Source: Lachnospiraceae bacterium UBA6403 (GTDB lineage: Bacteria; Bacillota; Clostridia; Lachnospirales; Lachnospiraceae). Taken from it: DNA of 55,085 bases. A program made the position numbers and the translations under genes. The notes under the pieces were generated by a model that saw only the letters and a program-made list of their open reading frames with translations, searched no databases and was not told the DNA's origin. How positions within the stretch are numbered: the first letter of the stretch is position 1; each line of letters starts with the position of its first letter. Positions 53,956-55,085 of this stretch are shown here, piece by piece. The DNA is taken from positions 1-55,085 of the forward strand of contig DJPV01000090.1 in NCBI GenBank assembly GCA_002437435.1, given 5' to 3'.

Positions 53956-55035
53956 TTATAAATACATTTTTATAATTTTAATTATATTATCTTTATATTT
54001 ATAAATATCATCTACGCTATTTATATAATATCTTGTAAATTTTTTATTTTCATCTGGTAATAGCAACTGCTTCTGTCTCGCATCAAGATTAACTCGACAT
54101 ATGGGCTTTCTATTATTATCTCCAAATAATATACCGAAATAACTTTCTGTATCACGATGAGCAATATTTTTTATATCAGTAATTTCTGCTGCAATAGCTC
54201 GGACAATATAAAAAGCTTGGAGTTCTTCCTCTGTCGTTACTATCTTTGAAACTTTTATAGGAACTTCTGATACCTTCGTTGCTGCAAGTTCTTTTTCATC
54301 ATCAACTGTATCCGCATGTTCTTCGTCAGGAGTTAAAGCTGCTGCTATTTTTTGATTTACTATATCATTTACAAATGAAGTAAATGCTTTTTTCACCAAT
54401 GGTCGATATTTTTCAATGACCTTTTGGGTTCTCTGCCCTTCATAAACATAAGTCAATATATGTTTTGTAAATTCTTCCGATGGGGCCTCTAGCTCCTTTG
54501 CAAAATATCCCTTAATCAGATTAGAATATTTCAATTCAGAAGCTGTACTAAAGATTTTATCTGTATCAAAATTATCTTTACAAAATTTCTTCAACTCATT
54601 TATTTGTACATCCCTAATCTGAGTCAAATCCACCTCTAAAAATGGTGTTAAATCCATCTTATTAGTTTCTTCTAAATCTGTATAGAATTTATATACAATA
54701 CCATTTGTCAAAATTCCAAATTTAGCTTTTGACGTTCCAAAATATCTGAAAAGTTGAGATGTATATTTTGATAATGACTCTGTGCAACTTTTACATTCAA
54801 TAAGAATTTGAGGTATATTATCAATCAGAATTGCATAATCAACTTTTTCTCCTTTTTTTATTCCAACATCTGCTGTATATTCCGGACAAAACTCCATCGG
54901 ATTAAAAACATCATATCCTAATAAATTAAAGAACGGCATAACCAATGATGTTTTTGTTGCTTCTTCTGTTTTAATACCATCCTTCAATAAATCAATACGT
55001 TTCGTAAAATCTTTTAACTGATCTGCAAACTCCAT
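53956..55035 (-). CDS. Stand-alone type I restriction HsdR N-terminal-domain protein
   Basis: A 359-residue protein. Residues 1-150 match the HsdR N-terminal nuclease fold: TEEATKTSLVMPFFNLLGYDVF, PEYTADVGIKKGEKVDYAI, then PQILIECKS, where Asp and E-x-K make the PD-(D/E)xK site. FRYFGTSKAKFGILTNGIVYKFYTD follows as in HsdR. The helicase motor is absent. The C-terminal third (EELQAFYIVRAIAAEI; AHRDTESYFGILFGDN) matches a domain often found with this nuclease in small proteins. No hsdM or hsdS is visible. AGGGGAG precedes the ATG. It may be an orphan defence nuclease; this is inference. Confidence 0.87.
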   Translation of the reverse strand: MEFADQLKDFTKRIDLLKDGIKTEEATKTSLVMPFFNLLGYDVFNPMEFCPEYTADVGIKKGEKVDYAILIDNIPQILIECKSCTESLSKYTSQLFRYFGTSKAKFGILTNGIVYKFYTDLEETNKMDLTPFLEVDLTQIRDVQINELKKFCKDNFDTDKIFSTASELKYSNLIKGYFAKELEAPSEEFTKHILTYVYEGQRTQKVIEKYRPLVKKAFTSFVNDIVNQKIAAALTPDEEHADTVDDEKELAATKVSEVPIKVSKIVTTEEELQAFYIVRAIAAEITDIKNIAHRDTESYFGILFGDNNRKPICRVNLDARQKQLLLPDENKKFTRYYINSVDDIYKYKDNIIKIIKMYL

Positions 55036-55067
55036 AAAATACTCCCCTCTCTTATACTTATCACTTA

Positions 55068-55084
55068 GGCGTTTGCAAAACGCC
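55068..55084. repeat. Hairpin at the window edge
   Basis: GGCGTTT and AAACGCC are perfect inverted copies around GCA, 33 bases upstream of the HsdR-N gene start. It may be the terminator of an unseen gene or an operator for the HsdR-N gene. Confidence 0.55.
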
Positions 55085-55085
55085 A

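Overview
The window is chromosomal DNA of a low-to-mid GC Gram-positive Clostridium-type bacterium, most likely a gut Lachnospiraceae member. This is inferred from strong AGGAGG ribosome sites, TTGACA/TATAAT promoters, a T-box leader on valS, DegV, LemA, BspA-like surface proteins and a DUF5716/DUF5717 gene pair. I see no rRNA, tRNA, insertion sequence or CRISPR. Two genes are clear pseudogenes, and two more have one-base frame breaks in poly-A tracts at their 5' ends.

Layout. 1-2171: a truncated small membrane protein gene, a decayed AAA/DUF4143 ATPase, and a DegV lipid-binding protein. 2195-18900 (all minus strand): an AEC transporter, a FadR-type GntR regulator, and a 15-gene run that starts with a LIV-type amino-acid ABC importer (17122) and continues through an iron alcohol dehydrogenase, class III aminotransferase, 2-hydroxyacid dehydrogenase, RidA, a five-subunit flavin/iron-sulfur amine dehydrogenase and an Asp/Glu-type racemase. 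Upstream lies a flavin reductase/cytidylate-kinase-like pair. The importer promoter and the flavin-reductase promoter both carry the same operator (TGGTATTACCA), which fits the FadR-family consensus. They look like one regulon for import and redox-balanced fermentation of an unidentified amino acid, N-alkyl amino acid or opine.

19132-25335: NudC, T-box-controlled valS, a HExxH lipoprotein, an HTH pseudogene and a 56-residue protein. 25477-33631 (minus): a five-gene run of DUF5717 giant protein, an Hsp70/actin-fold DUF5716 protein, a helical repeat protein, a FAD dehydrogenase and an AraC regulator; this is the best candidate for an undescribed system. 33789-35542 (plus, divergent): a HisC/CobD-like aminotransferase and an atypical phosphoribosyltransferase. 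35650-37388: LemA and a DUF2207-like membrane protein.

37826-42476: a potABCD polyamine importer with a double-TOBE ATPase and a C-terminally anchored binding protein. 42620-49805: cell-envelope genes (YwmB-like protein, large BspA/Big2 surface protein, TagB/F-type polymer transferase). 49992-52126 (plus): an autoregulated TetR, methyltransferase and ATC-hydrolase cluster. 52319-55035: a VanY-type carboxypeptidase behind three 20-bp iterated motifs, a small DUF3592-like membrane protein, and a stand-alone HsdR-N nuclease-domain protein.
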